DNA of 64,000 bases from Grimontia celer. Lineage in GTDB: Bacteria > Pseudomonadota > Gammaproteobacteria > Enterobacterales > Vibrionaceae. Shown here piece after piece: positions 17,434-25,761 of the stretch (its first letter is position 1; each line of letters starts with the position of its first letter). A model generated the notes under the pieces. The model ran no database searches. It was not told where the DNA came from and saw only the letters and a program-made list of their open reading frames with translations. The position numbers and the translations under genes were made by a program. The stretch covers positions 1,740,586 to 1,804,585 of the forward strand of contig NZ_FIZX01000002.1 in the NCBI RefSeq assembly GCF_900055185.1, given 5' to 3'.

Positions 17434-18237
17434 GTGAGTACCACAGAACAAAACATCAAGACTGCGATAGAAGCACTGAACCTGGCTGACAAGATTATAT
17501 TTGCCCACTGCGCTATGCGTTCATTTGGCGGATTTGAAGGCGGCGCTGACAGGCTGCTGGACACTTTTCTTTCTGCCGGCTGCACTGTGGTCGCGCCGAC
17601 GTTTACCTATTTTCCAATGTGCCATTCGCCAGATGGTATCGAATATCCTCAAAATGGTTATCGTGGGGAGCTTGAAATAGACCCATCTCCTTACGACGCC
17701 CATGCCAATGACATTGAGCCTTCAATGGGTGCCTTTGCCAAAGCTGTGCTTAACCACCCCAAACGCATCAGAACTGAACATCCGATGAACAGCTATGCCG
17801 CAGTGGGTCCGCTCGCTGAAGCGGCCCTTGCCCCCCAAGATGATTTCAATGTGTATGGCGTTTACCAATCGCCTCAAGCCAGAAATGCAGTTGTGCTCTC
17901 AATGGGAGTTACGCCAAACAGCATTACACCTATTCATTATGCAGAGCAATTGGCTGGCAAAGCGCTTTTCCGTCGCTGGGCCCTTACAGCCAATCGGGGC
18001 GTCGTTGAGACATGTGTGGGATCTTGTTCCGAAGGATTTATCTATCTTCAGCCGTACCTGTCACCAATCCAGACTAAAAAGCGGGTCGGGGAAAGCACTT
18101 GGACAGCATATCCACTTGAAGCACTGCTCGATGCATGCGCGCAAGCATTTCGGACGAATCCCTCAATAATACGTTGTTCTGATGATTGTCCGCGATGTGA
18201 AGATATGACACTTGGTGGAGTTAAAACCTTAAATTAG
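17434..18237 (+). CDS. AAC(3)-family N-acetyltransferase
   Basis: A 267-aa member of the aminoglycoside 3-N-acetyltransferase (antibiotic_NAT) fold. Visible signatures are the N-terminal IFAHCAMRSFGGFEGG (usual HSSLxxxG region), VVAPTFTYF, the HPMNSYAAVG block and SITPIHYAEQLAG. The GTG start at 17434 has a perfect AGGAGG six bases upstream. The position, immediately after a GH20 hexosaminidase and a ROK regulator, suggests that the natural substrate is an amino sugar rather than an antibiotic. A CxxC-like tail (DDCPRCEDM) is unusual. Confidence 0.85.
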   Translation: MSTTEQNIKTAIEALNLADKIIFAHCAMRSFGGFEGGADRLLDTFLSAGCTVVAPTFTYFPMCHSPDGIEYPQNGYRGELEIDPSPYDAHANDIEPSMGAFAKAVLNHPKRIRTEHPMNSYAAVGPLAEAALAPQDDFNVYGVYQSPQARNAVVLSMGVTPNSITPIHYAEQLAGKALFRRWALTANRGVVETCVGSCSEGFIYLQPYLSPIQTKKRVGESTWTAYPLEALLDACAQAFRTNPSIIRCSDDCPRCEDMTLGGVKTLN

Positions 18238-18278
18238 CTCGCTGAAATCAGAACCTGACCATCCTTATTTCTGCCCTT

Positions 18279-18319
18279 AGCCTGAAATTAGTGACGCCGT
18301 CACTTTTCAGGCTTTTTTT
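18279..18319 (+). terminator. Terminator of the ROK-GH20-AAC(3) operon
   Basis: AGCCTGAAA / TTTCAGGCT outer stem with an inner GTGAC/GTCAC hairpin, then seven T. Confidence 0.9.
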
Positions 18320-18432
18320 ATATTCTTTAGTCAACTGAGCACACATACCAGCACTTATACTGAAAGAACTTTGACGACCTCAGCTTTTATGTCTACTTTG
18401 TTAAACACATGTAACAAAAATGGACATAAAAT

Positions 18433-18672
18433 ATGAAAGGAACCCACAATAATATCAGTTACATAGTTAAGGTGAACGAAAGAGAAGATCTAGGCGGGTT
18501 TGCTGCCTCGTTTTCTTTCACCTCTTCCTCAGAACAAGGTGATGCCGTCTCGAAAGCCTATGAGCTAATGAACTCTGACAAGTCACTCTCAATTTTCAAA
18601 AGTCAGGAAGATGCAACCAAGGCTGCAGAGCGCTGTGTGAGAATGTGCATCGATGATGGCTTTGTTCGATAA
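18433..18672 (+). CDS. Hypothetical protein, 79 aa
   Basis: A small soluble protein of unknown family beginning MKGTHNNISYIVKVNERED. It has a predicted beta-rich first half (a Ser/Phe-rich ASFSFTSSSEQ segment) and a helical second half with two cysteines close to the C-terminus (ERCVRMCIDDG). It is followed within 25 bp by a strong terminator and stands alone. The ribosome-binding site is not obvious (ACATAAAAT before the ATG), which lowers confidence. Confidence 0.6.
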   Translation: MKGTHNNISYIVKVNEREDLGGFAASFSFTSSSEQGDAVSKAYELMNSDKSLSIFKSQEDATKAAERCVRMCIDDGFVR

Positions 18673-18694
18673 GCCAACAGCCATACCCAAAGCT

Positions 18695-18720
18695 AAAAAA
18701 GCACCTTTCGGTGCTTTTTT
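18695..18720. terminator. Bidirectional terminator
   Basis: AAAAAAGCACC, loop TTTC, GGTGCTTTTTT, between the 79-aa gene and the convergent GFA-family gene. Confidence 0.9.
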
Positions 18721-18721
18721 G

Positions 18722-19120
18722 TTATCGGCCTGGTTGCCACTCATCATATTGTGGCATGTCATGTTCGTAACTCAGCCAACTGACTTCGTCTGATTTCCAT
18801 ATGCGAAGCTCTGGGATCTGACCAGGATCTTCATCCAGCGAAGCAACCCGCAATGCATGGAACGCACCACCCTTTTTCATCTTCACCAAAGGACTGCCGC
18901 ACACCGAGCAAAAGTGACGCTTTGTGCCCGGTGAGGATTCAAACTGGGAAACTTTCTCTTCACCTTTCAGCCATTGAAAGTCTTCTGGAAGAACTGCAGC
19001 TGCCGTGTTAAACGCAGCCCCGTTAGATTTTCGGCAAGCGCTACACGAGCAGTGTGTAATCGGTGAACTTAACTTTTTAACTTCATATTGAACAGCACCA
19101 CAAAGACAGCTTCCTTTCAT
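18722..19120 (-). CDS. GFA / CENP-V-family zinc protein
   Basis: A 132-aa protein of the glutathione-dependent formaldehyde-activating (GFA) fold. The zinc ligands are seen as CLCGAVQY near the start, CSCSACRK at about 28-35 and CSVCGSPL at about 76-83. The conserved FCSVCGSPL and RVASLDEDP segments fit the family. The reaction is not established for most members; annotation as an aldehyde-lyase would be over-specific. The ATG at 19120 has AAGGAG five bases upstream; the preceding GTG is a less likely start. Confidence 0.88.
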   Translation of the reverse strand: MKGSCLCGAVQYEVKKLSSPITHCSCSACRKSNGAAFNTAAAVLPEDFQWLKGEEKVSQFESSPGTKRHFCSVCGSPLVKMKKGGAFHALRVASLDEDPGQIPELRIWKSDEVSWLSYEHDMPQYDEWQPGR

Positions 19121-19218
19121 CACTTCTCCTTATTGAGTGATCACCTTTCTACTGCTCCGGTAATCCTGTTTATTATTCAGGCAACAATCTCATCGTTTTA
19201 TCTATAAATCAACAATAT

Positions 19219-19248
19219 AAAAAAGGCACCTCTATGAGATGCCTTTTA
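19219..19248 (-). terminator. Terminator of the 182-aa membrane protein gene
   Basis: On the minus strand AAAAGGCATCTC and GAGGTGCCTTTT form an imperfect stem followed by TTTATA. Confidence 0.8.
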
Positions 19249-19263
19249 TACACTTCTATCAAT

Positions 19264-19812
19264 TTATGCCGCTTCGGCCGTTTCCAGCTTCTGCGATTTA
19301 TCAAACATCAGCTTGTAACTCATGATGCCGATAACTAGAGCCTTGATGATCATCATCTGCGGATTGCCATAGTAGGCAGCCATACCAATGAAGCCTGATA
19401 GCAGCATCAACTTGCGATAATTGGTCAATGTCGTCATGTAGAGCGCAAGCAAGATAATACCCAAATCAGCGAATTGCAGCGCCACTGGCAGCGTTGGGTC
19501 CGCAATGAAAGCGGTAACCGCAACATAGGCGATGTAAACAATGCCCGCCGCCATTACAGCCCCCAGCGTCAGAATCACTGACTTTGATGCATTGGTGAAG
19601 TCTTTCGCATAGCGATAAGTGTTCAGAGACGCAACCGAAAGGTTCAGGATAACTTTCGGCCACCAGCCCATAAGAAATGCCCAAAGCGTGTCATTTGCCG
19701 CCGAGCCAAATGCAGCAAAACGGGTAAATTTCATGCTGTTGAAAATCGTAATACCAATGTAAAAAGCAACAGAGGTCCATCCTAGGATTTCTGTGATGAG
19801 ATCTAACGTCAT
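19264..19812 (-). CDS. Multipass inner-membrane protein, possibly YgjV-like
   Basis: A 182-aa protein with about six hydrophobic segments (ILGWTSVAFYIGITIFNSM, the region around residues 40-60, VILTLGAVMAAGIVYIAYV, LGIILLALYMTTL, LMLLSGFIGMAAYYG and IIKALVIGIMSYKLMF). Size and layout resemble the YgjV family of inner-membrane proteins, but I am not sure of the match. The ATG is preceded by AGAGAAG. It is monocistronic. No function can be assigned. Confidence 0.75.
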   Translation of the reverse strand: MTLDLITEILGWTSVAFYIGITIFNSMKFTRFAAFGSAANDTLWAFLMGWWPKVILNLSVASLNTYRYAKDFTNASKSVILTLGAVMAAGIVYIAYVAVTAFIADPTLPVALQFADLGIILLALYMTTLTNYRKLMLLSGFIGMAAYYGNPQMMIIKALVIGIMSYKLMFDKSQKLETAEAA

Positions 19813-20032
19813 TCAGGGTACTTCTCTTACAGGTGAGCGTGATTAGCTCGGAGGTGTGTTTTCCATCACCGGCAGGTATGTCTTGCCGAGTATATAACCA
19901 CTCATTAACGTGCTTGCAGACGGTTATCGGGGCTGAGACCGATAATAAAGTGATATTGATGTACTAATCAACGAGTATTTTGGGGATTGAGGATGTGAGA
20001 ATTAGAGGGCTTGATGCTTCTCTGCATCAAGC

Positions 20033-21217
20033 CTATTGGGTCTTCTGGCTAAGGTACTGAATCCACGACTCACTTTGGTTTGACGGCTTCAGTTCGTTCG
20101 CCCTTTTGGCGTGGAGAAGCGCCTTATCAAACTCATTGAGTTTGTCATATGCCAACGCACGGGCAAGTTCAACATCAGAGGCTTTTTCTGGGCTGTTGAC
20201 CCTCTCTAGCAACGACAACGCTTTTTGGTATTGACCATGTTGAAGCGACAGCTGTGAAGCAACCCAATAGTATTTTGGTGCTTCAGCAGCGGCGCGCTCC
20301 CAGGCAACAATGGCCTTATTCCATTCCTTGGCCTGTTGCCAGTAAGACGCTTCCATCACCAAGCGCGTCGTCTCTGCGTCACCTTGGTTGACTTCGCGCA
20401 TTAGTGCAGCCGCCTTTTCAGGTACACCCCGTTGTTGGTATAACTGCGCCATCATCACCTTTTCAGACTCTGATAGAGCAATACCTTCACGTTTTGCCAA
20501 CACCAGCGTATTAAGCATCTGTTTTTGATCGTTGAGACGTTGATAGCTGCTTACCAACTGGATCCACCAGGTTTTCTTTTCTGGCTCAATAGCGATTAGT
20601 TGCTTTAGCGTTCGGGTCGAACCTTTCCAATGCTTGAGTTTGAGTTGCGATCCTAACTTCAGCGACAACGAAGAAGATTTCGCAGAAACCAGCTTCAAAT
20701 GGGCATTGATACCTTTCAGTGAATCGTTGTACTGTTCATTCTGATAATGTGCCTGAGCAATTCGCAGCCAAATTTCTCCACGATCTTTCTGACGCAGCGT
20801 TTTGGATTTTGACAGTGGATAATAGAGTTTTAATGCATCCTGATAGCGCGATTGCGTCATCAGCAAATCTGCCAGCATACGCTCGGATGCTAATTGCGCC
20901 TCTTCTTCCAGCACTTTGCTATTCACGGACGCATACAAAGCATTGATGGCTTTCAGTGCATCTCCCTTCTGCCAATAGACCACCCCGAGCATACGGTTCA
21001 CAAATGCTTTATCGTACTCAGTCGGCGTACCGGCACTTTCAAGCACCGCTGCAGCGTCTTTCCACTGTTCTTCGGCTTGGAGTTCCAGAGCTTTCTGAAC
21101 TTGCCTCGCGGTTGCTGCAGTTAGCTCAGCAGCATGCACAGGAGACAAATAGAATGCGCCCACCAGCAAAATAAGCATTGAACGACGACTGATTATTTGT
21201 TGGATGAGACGCTTCAT
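20033..21217 (-). CDS. TPR-repeat periplasmic protein of the TonB operon
   Basis: A 394-aa exported protein with a signal peptide (about 1-29, ending PVHAAE) and multiple tetratricopeptide-type helical repeats through its length (for example the blocks around residues 45-95, 120-165 and 300-385). It is the last gene of a six-gene operon, overlapping tonB by 4 bp. TPR proteins are regular partners of TonB2-type systems in Vibrionaceae and may stabilise the TonB complex in the periplasm. The exact role is not established. Confidence 0.85.
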   Translation of the reverse strand: MKRLIQQIISRRSMLILLVGAFYLSPVHAAELTAATARQVQKALELQAEEQWKDAAAVLESAGTPTEYDKAFVNRMLGVVYWQKGDALKAINALYASVNSKVLEEEAQLASERMLADLLMTQSRYQDALKLYYPLSKSKTLRQKDRGEIWLRIAQAHYQNEQYNDSLKGINAHLKLVSAKSSSLSLKLGSQLKLKHWKGSTRTLKQLIAIEPEKKTWWIQLVSSYQRLNDQKQMLNTLVLAKREGIALSESEKVMMAQLYQQRGVPEKAAALMREVNQGDAETTRLVMEASYWQQAKEWNKAIVAWERAAAEAPKYYWVASQLSLQHGQYQKALSLLERVNSPEKASDVELARALAYDKLNEFDKALLHAKRANELKPSNQSESWIQYLSQKTQ

Positions 21218-21873
21218 TTTGTGAGTGCAAACTCCAGTTTTACTGTCTGACCAGGTTGCGATACCGGTTTACCGTCGATAAGCAATGGTGTGTATTTCCA
21301 CTTTTTCAAAGCTCGTAATGCTTCGCGGTCAAAAATACGCTTTGGTGACGCTTCGATCACTTTCATGCCTGTCGGTCGGCCTTCTTGATTGATCGTAAAG
21401 CTCACGATGACATACCCTTCAATTCCGCGCCTTAGCGCTTTAGCCGGGTAGCTTGGCTGAACACGAACCAGAGGCATTGCTGCCTGATTACCCTGCCCAA
21501 ATGAAGGCGTCAGTTCACCTACTGCCGGCGCAGGCGCAGCTTTTATGGCTGGCATATTGATGCTCATACCATCCACCTGCATATCCATCGCGATGTCCGG
21601 CATCACAGGCTGAATTGATGGCGTGGTCGCTGCTGCAGTTGGCGCGCTCATTTGCATACTCGGCGGCGGTGGCGGCACGTCAGGTTTTGGTGGTGCGACA
21701 CGATCACGACGTTCAATTTCACTTTCCGGCTCAGTCATAAAAACGTCGAAAGCAAACGGCAAGTCTTCGTCTTTCGGGGAGCCAGACGGTGCAGCAACCA
21801 TGGTAGCCATGAGCGCGAAAAGACCAAAAGCGCTCAATAACCCCATCGGCAATGCCAATAGCATTCGCAGCAT
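21214..21873 (-). CDS. tonB: TonB2-type energy transducer
   Basis: A 219-aa TonB family protein. An N-terminal membrane anchor (about 8-28) is followed by a proline-rich spacer (APPKPDVPPPPPS, about 60-72) and a C-terminal TonB domain (about 130-219) with the block YPAKALRRGIEGYVIVSFTI and WKYTPLLIDGKP. The short length is typical of TonB2 rather than the longer TonB1. It would couple the ExbB/ExbD proton channel to outer-membrane siderophore or haem receptors. It overlaps exbD by one base and the TPR gene by 4 bp. Confidence 0.94.
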   Translation of the reverse strand: MLRMLLALPMGLLSAFGLFALMATMVAAPSGSPKDEDLPFAFDVFMTEPESEIERRDRVAPPKPDVPPPPPSMQMSAPTAAATTPSIQPVMPDIAMDMQVDGMSINMPAIKAAPAPAVGELTPSFGQGNQAAMPLVRVQPSYPAKALRRGIEGYVIVSFTINQEGRPTGMKVIEASPKRIFDREALRALKKWKYTPLLIDGKPVSQPGQTVKLEFALTK

Positions 21874-22277
21874 TATGGCTTCTCCGCTGCCAACGCAATT
21901 TTCACGATGCCTGCACCTTTCGCTGCATCTATCACTTTCACAACTGTGCCACTGTAAGCGTGCTCGTCCGCCTGGATAACCAGTGAGGCTTCAGGCTGTT
22001 CACTGACCAGACGGGTCAGGGTCGCTTCGACACGTTCTTCATCAACACGGGTTTTGTCGATGAAAATGTCGTTGTTTGCGGTGACCGCGACATAAATCCC
22101 AACACTCTTTTGTGCGGTGGCATTACTCGCCGTTGGACGGTTCACATCCACACCAGACTCACGAACAAAGGTACTCGTGACGATAAAGAAGATCAGCATG
22201 ATAAAGACGATATCGAGCATCGAAGTCAGATCGATTTGTGCATCTTCACGCTGTTTTTGGTGACGTTGAAATCTCAT
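21873..22277 (-). CDS. exbD: Biopolymer transport protein ExbD
   Basis: A 134-aa ExbD/TolR protein. One N-terminal membrane helix (about 20-42) contains the conserved LTSMLDIVFIMLIFFIVTSTF segment, whose aspartate (D25 by count) is the proton-carrying residue. A periplasmic domain follows. It overlaps exbB by 4 bp and tonB by 1 bp, showing translational coupling. Confidence 0.95.
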   Translation of the reverse strand: MRFQRHQKQREDAQIDLTSMLDIVFIMLIFFIVTSTFVRESGVDVNRPTASNATAQKSVGIYVAVTANNDIFIDKTRVDEERVEATLTRLVSEQPEASLVIQADEHAYSGTVVKVIDAAKGAGIVKIALAAEKP

Positions 22278-22825
22278 GCCTGACTCCTTAGTGCCTGAGT
22301 CAATGATGCCTCACGGCGCTCACAGGTTTTCTGAAGCCTTGCATGGGCAAACAGCCCTGCCAGCGCAATGACCATACCAGCCATGGTTGGCAGAGTCGCC
22401 AGTGAAATACCCGCAGCCATTGAGCGGGGCTCGCCCGTCCCTTCCAGCGCCATCAAGTCAAACACCGAAATCATCCCCGTCACTGTGCCGAGCAGACCGA
22501 GCATTGGGCAAATCGCTACCAAAGCTTTCAGGAAATTGAGATTACGATAGAGTTGGGTACGCGCTTCAAACAACCAGCTTTCGCGCATAGACCGCGACAC
22601 CCATGAGGTTTTATCTTCCCTTGATTGCCATTTCTCAATAGTTTGCTTTTTCAGGCCGGGAAAGGTGGTGATAAGAAACAGTAAACGTTCAAACACCAGC
22701 AACCAACATAGTGCTGCAACCAAGGCCAAGCCCCAAAGTACTGGGCCGCCTTGGGTCATAAAGTCATTAAGGGAGAGCCACCAGTCTTGAACACCTGGCA
22801 ACTGCAGAATGGTTATTTCTGTCAT
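22274..22825 (-). CDS. exbB: Biopolymer transport protein ExbB (TonB2 type)
   Basis: A 183-aa MotA/TolQ/ExbB-family membrane protein with three membrane helices (about 29-52, 88-112 and 133-160). The signature PMLGLLGTVTGMISVF is at about 107-122 and AAGISLATLPTMAGMVIAL at about 136-154. It forms the pentameric channel with ExbD. This is the shorter of two TolQ-domain proteins in the operon; the longer is TtpC. It overlaps both neighbours by 4 bp. Confidence 0.94.
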   Translation of the reverse strand: MTEITILQLPGVQDWWLSLNDFMTQGGPVLWGLALVAALCWLLVFERLLFLITTFPGLKKQTIEKWQSREDKTSWVSRSMRESWLFEARTQLYRNLNFLKALVAICPMLGLLGTVTGMISVFDLMALEGTGEPRSMAAGISLATLPTMAGMVIALAGLFAHARLQKTCERREASLTQALRSQA

Positions 22826-24156
22826 GCCAGTTTCACTATTGGTCGAACGTTATTTGAGGTTTCAGACTGTTCAGCCACCAAGCTAACACCCACTTTTTCC
22901 AGCGTGCCACGCAACGTATCAGCTTGGGTGCTGAGAATGTTATGAGCAAGCAAAAGCGGAATGGCGGCGACAAGACCAAGAACTGTGGTCACCAACGCCA
23001 TTGAGATGCCTCCCGCCATGATAGTGGGGTCACCGTTACCGTATTGGGTGATTACCTGGAAGGTTTCAATCATCCCCGTTACTGTTCCCAGAAGACCCAA
23101 CATTGGAGCGAGCGCAGCCAACAATTTCAGCATCGACAGACCTTTCTCGAAATGCTGTTGCTCATCCATGATGGCTTCCATCAAACGCAGTTCCAGCGTG
23201 TCGAGCGATCGGTCCGGCTCATTGCGATAGACATTAAGAATTCGACCCAATGGGTTATCACCCGGCTGCATAGGTGTTTTGATTTGTTTAGCAATGGCAA
23301 TACGCGCTCGGAACATGCTAAAGCCGCGAACCAAGGCGATGATCAGTCCAACTGCTAACAGCGCAGCGATAATTTTCCCAACTATCCCACCTTGATCAAA
23401 GCGGTCTGCCAGTGTCGGCGTGTTTGCCAGTTGCTTAATCACAGTGCCACGAGTCGGATCCACCAATGCTAACTCACCACTCGGCAGCGAAGATAGCAAT
23501 GCACTGTTCAAGCCCCCTTCAACCATAGGAAGCTGGTTGGCCTGTTGGCGGGCACTGTCCCACTCAAGATATCCGTCATTGTTAACAAGACCAATATTCC
23601 CGAGACGCAGCACCTCTTGAGGAGTCACCACACCGCTGTTGTCACGCACACTGACCGTTTCTGAACCGATCTCGCCACTGTTTTTGAGCTCTTCGTGCAT
23701 GCCTTTCCAGAACGCCGACAGTGTCGGAAGAGAAGGTAAGGATTTTGCGTCTGATATCGCATCCAATGCGCTATCCATATCAGCCTGATTGATAGTGGCG
23801 GGCGCATTGTAGCGCTCGGCATTCACTTCACGACCCGCCTGACGAACAACACCAAACACTTCACCCAGACTACCGGTTTCGAGTCTCAATGTTTCTTCCA
23901 GCGCGGCCAGTGTTTCCTCATTGGCGCTGAACACGTCGCTGAGCTGCTCGGTTTCGGTTTCCAAAGCCACTTGTTGGGCTTTTAGCGCCTCAAGTTTGGC
24001 TTTCAGTTCTTGTTCTGACGCATTAAATCCAGCTTCACGGGTCGCATTATGTCGTTGCGACTCAGCTTGAGCAGTTTTGGTTTCACTCACCAAATCCGCC
24101 GATGCGGGTGCAACGAGCAACATGGCGCTCAGCGCAAATGCAGAGATGTTTTTCAT
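22822..24156 (-). CDS. ttpC: TtpC-like TonB2-complex protein (TolQ domain with periplasmic coiled coil)
   Basis: A 444-aa protein: signal peptide (1-20), a long periplasmic part beginning with a coiled coil (about 28-98, Glu/Ala/Leu-rich), then a C-terminal MotA/TolQ/ExbB domain (about 255-430) with PMLGLLGTVTGMIETF and MAGGISMALVTTVLGLVAAIP. This architecture is that of TtpC, the extra component required by TonB2 systems for siderophore uptake in vibrios (established for V. anguillarum and V. vulnificus). It overlaps the flanking genes by 4 bp on each side. Confidence 0.9.
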   Translation of the reverse strand: MKNISAFALSAMLLVAPASADLVSETKTAQAESQRHNATREAGFNASEQELKAKLEALKAQQVALETETEQLSDVFSANEETLAALEETLRLETGSLGEVFGVVRQAGREVNAERYNAPATINQADMDSALDAISDAKSLPSLPTLSAFWKGMHEELKNSGEIGSETVSVRDNSGVVTPQEVLRLGNIGLVNNDGYLEWDSARQQANQLPMVEGGLNSALLSSLPSGELALVDPTRGTVIKQLANTPTLADRFDQGGIVGKIIAALLAVGLIIALVRGFSMFRARIAIAKQIKTPMQPGDNPLGRILNVYRNEPDRSLDTLELRLMEAIMDEQQHFEKGLSMLKLLAALAPMLGLLGTVTGMIETFQVITQYGNGDPTIMAGGISMALVTTVLGLVAAIPLLLAHNILSTQADTLRGTLEKVGVSLVAEQSETSNNVRPIVKLA

Positions 24157-24923
24157 TGCACTGATCCTTTTGCCATGGAAATAGAAAGTGGCAGCGACAT
24201 CAGTGTTGGAGGCTGTTTCTTATTCGCCACGTCAAACGCTTGCTGTATCGCTTCATGAGCACGCTTATCAACTGGCAACCATTTCGCCGCAGACTGGTCA
24301 TAGAACCAGAACGCATCACCGTTCAGACTTTTTGCTACTAGAGAAAGGCGACCGAGGTGCAGTACATCGACTTCTCGGTCAACATTTTCAAGTGTCAGGG
24401 TTTCCTGATAAACGCCAAGCTTGGCGCCGTAATCAAGCTCGATTTGGTAGGCTTCCAGAATACGACGAAATTTTTCCGCATCTGCCACATCAGCGCGTGT
24501 CATCAAAGTCTTCAAACCATCGACACGGCTTTGACGCTGTTCAGGTTTAATCGGGAGATCCTGGTTCACCCAGATATCGAGATCATCAATCATCCGGTAC
24601 ATCAATGGCACAATACCCTGCCGTGTTTGGGCAATGTCCGTCAATTGCTGGTTCAGGCTAGCCTGCTCCTGCTCTTGATTCTCTACCAGAGATTTAAGGT
24701 GATTGCGGTAAAGCGTGAGGTTTTCGATTTCGCGTTGCAGCCTTTCGATTTCCGCTTTGGTGGATTGGGCTTGCTCGTCGCTAACATTAATACGGTGTTG
24801 CGATACCGCTGCCGCTTTCACTGTTTGGGTCTCGATAGCAGCCGCTTTATCAATGTCCGTCGCGTGCGCGAATAAAGGCAGGCTTAAAAGGGTTGCAGCG
24901 CCGAAGCGCTTTACAGCATTCAT
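24153..24923 (-). CDS. DUF3450 family periplasmic protein
   Basis: A 256-aa exported protein with a signal peptide (1-20, FAHATD) and a strong coiled coil (about 50-105, with the EIERLQREIENL heptads). The C-terminal half carries IEAYQIELDYGAKL and the conserved HLGRLSLVAKSLNGD and FWFYDQSAAKW segments. DUF3450 proteins regularly head TonB2/3-type operons; their function is unknown. I chose the Met at 24923 because it begins a clean signal sequence; the longer frame adds 16 polar residues. It overlaps ttpC by 4 bp. Confidence 0.87.
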   Translation of the reverse strand: MNAVKRFGAATLLSLPLFAHATDIDKAAAIETQTVKAAAVSQHRINVSDEQAQSTKAEIERLQREIENLTLYRNHLKSLVENQEQEQASLNQQLTDIAQTRQGIVPLMYRMIDDLDIWVNQDLPIKPEQRQSRVDGLKTLMTRADVADAEKFRRILEAYQIELDYGAKLGVYQETLTLENVDREVDVLHLGRLSLVAKSLNGDAFWFYDQSAAKWLPVDKRAHEAIQQAFDVANKKQPPTLMSLPLSISMAKGSVQ

Positions 24924-24954
24924 GAAGTTGTGTCTCTCTGGGCGTAAAGCATAG

Positions 24955-24983
24955 TGTATAACAGCACACACTTTTCAGGTTAA
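24955..24983 (-). promoter_or_regulatory. Possible sigma-70 promoter before DUF3450 gene
   Basis: On the minus strand TTAACC (24983-24978), a 17-bp spacer and TATACA (24960-24955), about 32 bp before the start codon. It would allow the TonB operon to be transcribed independently of the upstream pseudo-receiver gene. Confidence 0.4.
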
Positions 24984-25029
24984 GCGCGGCAGGTTGCGAT
25001 TTTAATCCACCCAGCGCGCGGTGTCAGAA

Positions 25030-25428
25030 CTATGTGTGTCGAGCCAAACCTTGTCTGACGACAGGCTCGGGAATAGCATTGTCATAAGCTGTTTTCGCGA
25101 CTTCCCACAATTCGTTGCGGGGCATCGAAGCACTCACCAATCCGTCAACACCAACATAGTAAAGGTGAGACTCATCGTCAGAGTTGGTTTGTGGAAGCAT
25201 GACAACAACAGGTAAAGACGTAGACTGGCGCAGCCGTTTAACATCGGTCACGCACGGCAGTGTGCCTTCCCCAGCCAACAGGATCATATCGAAGCGGGTC
25301 TGGCTTAGTGCCCGTTCGGCCTGTTTGACATGCAGCACCCTTGTGACCTTACAACCATGCTCTGCGAGCACGCTCTTTATCCAGCCACAAGGTGACAATA
25401 CATTTTCTATAAGCAGTAGTTCACGCAT
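25030..25428 (-). CDS. Degenerate receiver-domain (pseudo-REC) protein
   Basis: A 132-aa protein with the length and alternating pattern of a response-regulator receiver domain (LLLIENV, FDMILLAGEGTLP, SLPVVVMLPQ, GVDGLVSASMPRNEL) and no output domain. The catalytic positions are changed: the acidic pair after strand 1 reads EN, the phosphoacceptor aspartate at the end of strand 3 is replaced (LLAGE), the Thr/Ser after strand 4 is Pro/Gln, and the lysine of strand 5 is missing (VSAS). It therefore cannot be phosphorylated in the usual way. It precedes the TonB operon by about 107 bp with no terminator between. A Fur-box match lies 14 bp before its ATG. The family assignment is inference from pattern. 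Confidence 0.7.
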   Translation of the reverse strand: MRELLLIENVLSPCGWIKSVLAEHGCKVTRVLHVKQAERALSQTRFDMILLAGEGTLPCVTDVKRLRQSTSLPVVVMLPQTNSDDESHLYYVGVDGLVSASMPRNELWEVAKTAYDNAIPEPVVRQGLARHT

Positions 25429-25441
25429 GGCATTCAAAACC

Positions 25442-25460
25442 GCTAATGATATTCATTCTC
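25442..25460. promoter_or_regulatory. Fur box
   Basis: GCTAATGATATTCATTCTC matches 16 of 19 positions of the classical Fur consensus GATAATGATAATCATTATC. It lies just upstream of the pseudo-receiver gene and hence of the TonB2-type operon, whose iron role makes Fur control likely. Confidence 0.65.
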
Positions 25461-25761
25461 ATTACTATCTCACATCCATTGCGCTAAATACAACTCACTT
25501 TCATTGGGGGAATGCTCCCTTTTAACCAAATGACCTGGAGGTGCTCGCATTCACAACGCCAGTCAAACTCGCAGAATCCAGCATCTGCAGGTTGTGTGGG
25601 TATCTATCTCTGAATAAGAGTAACTTACTTTTTTTGGAGCGCAGTCTCAGTTTTCTGTTATTTATAAATTTGAAACTATTGCGAACATAATGCCCAGAAG
25701 CGTAGACTTCCCCCTACAAAATAAGATACTTAAATTCACTTCAGTTGGTATGAATTGCGCT
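25461..25761. other. Intergenic region between divergent genes
   Basis: About 300 bp between the Fur box and the next plus-strand gene. It is AT-rich towards 25640-25690 and should carry both divergent promoters. No further motif stood out. Confidence 0.4.

Noticed and set aside
17434-18237. Acquired aminoglycoside resistance gene
   Set aside because: It lies in a tight operon with sugar-metabolism genes, has similar codon use, and no mobile element is adjacent.
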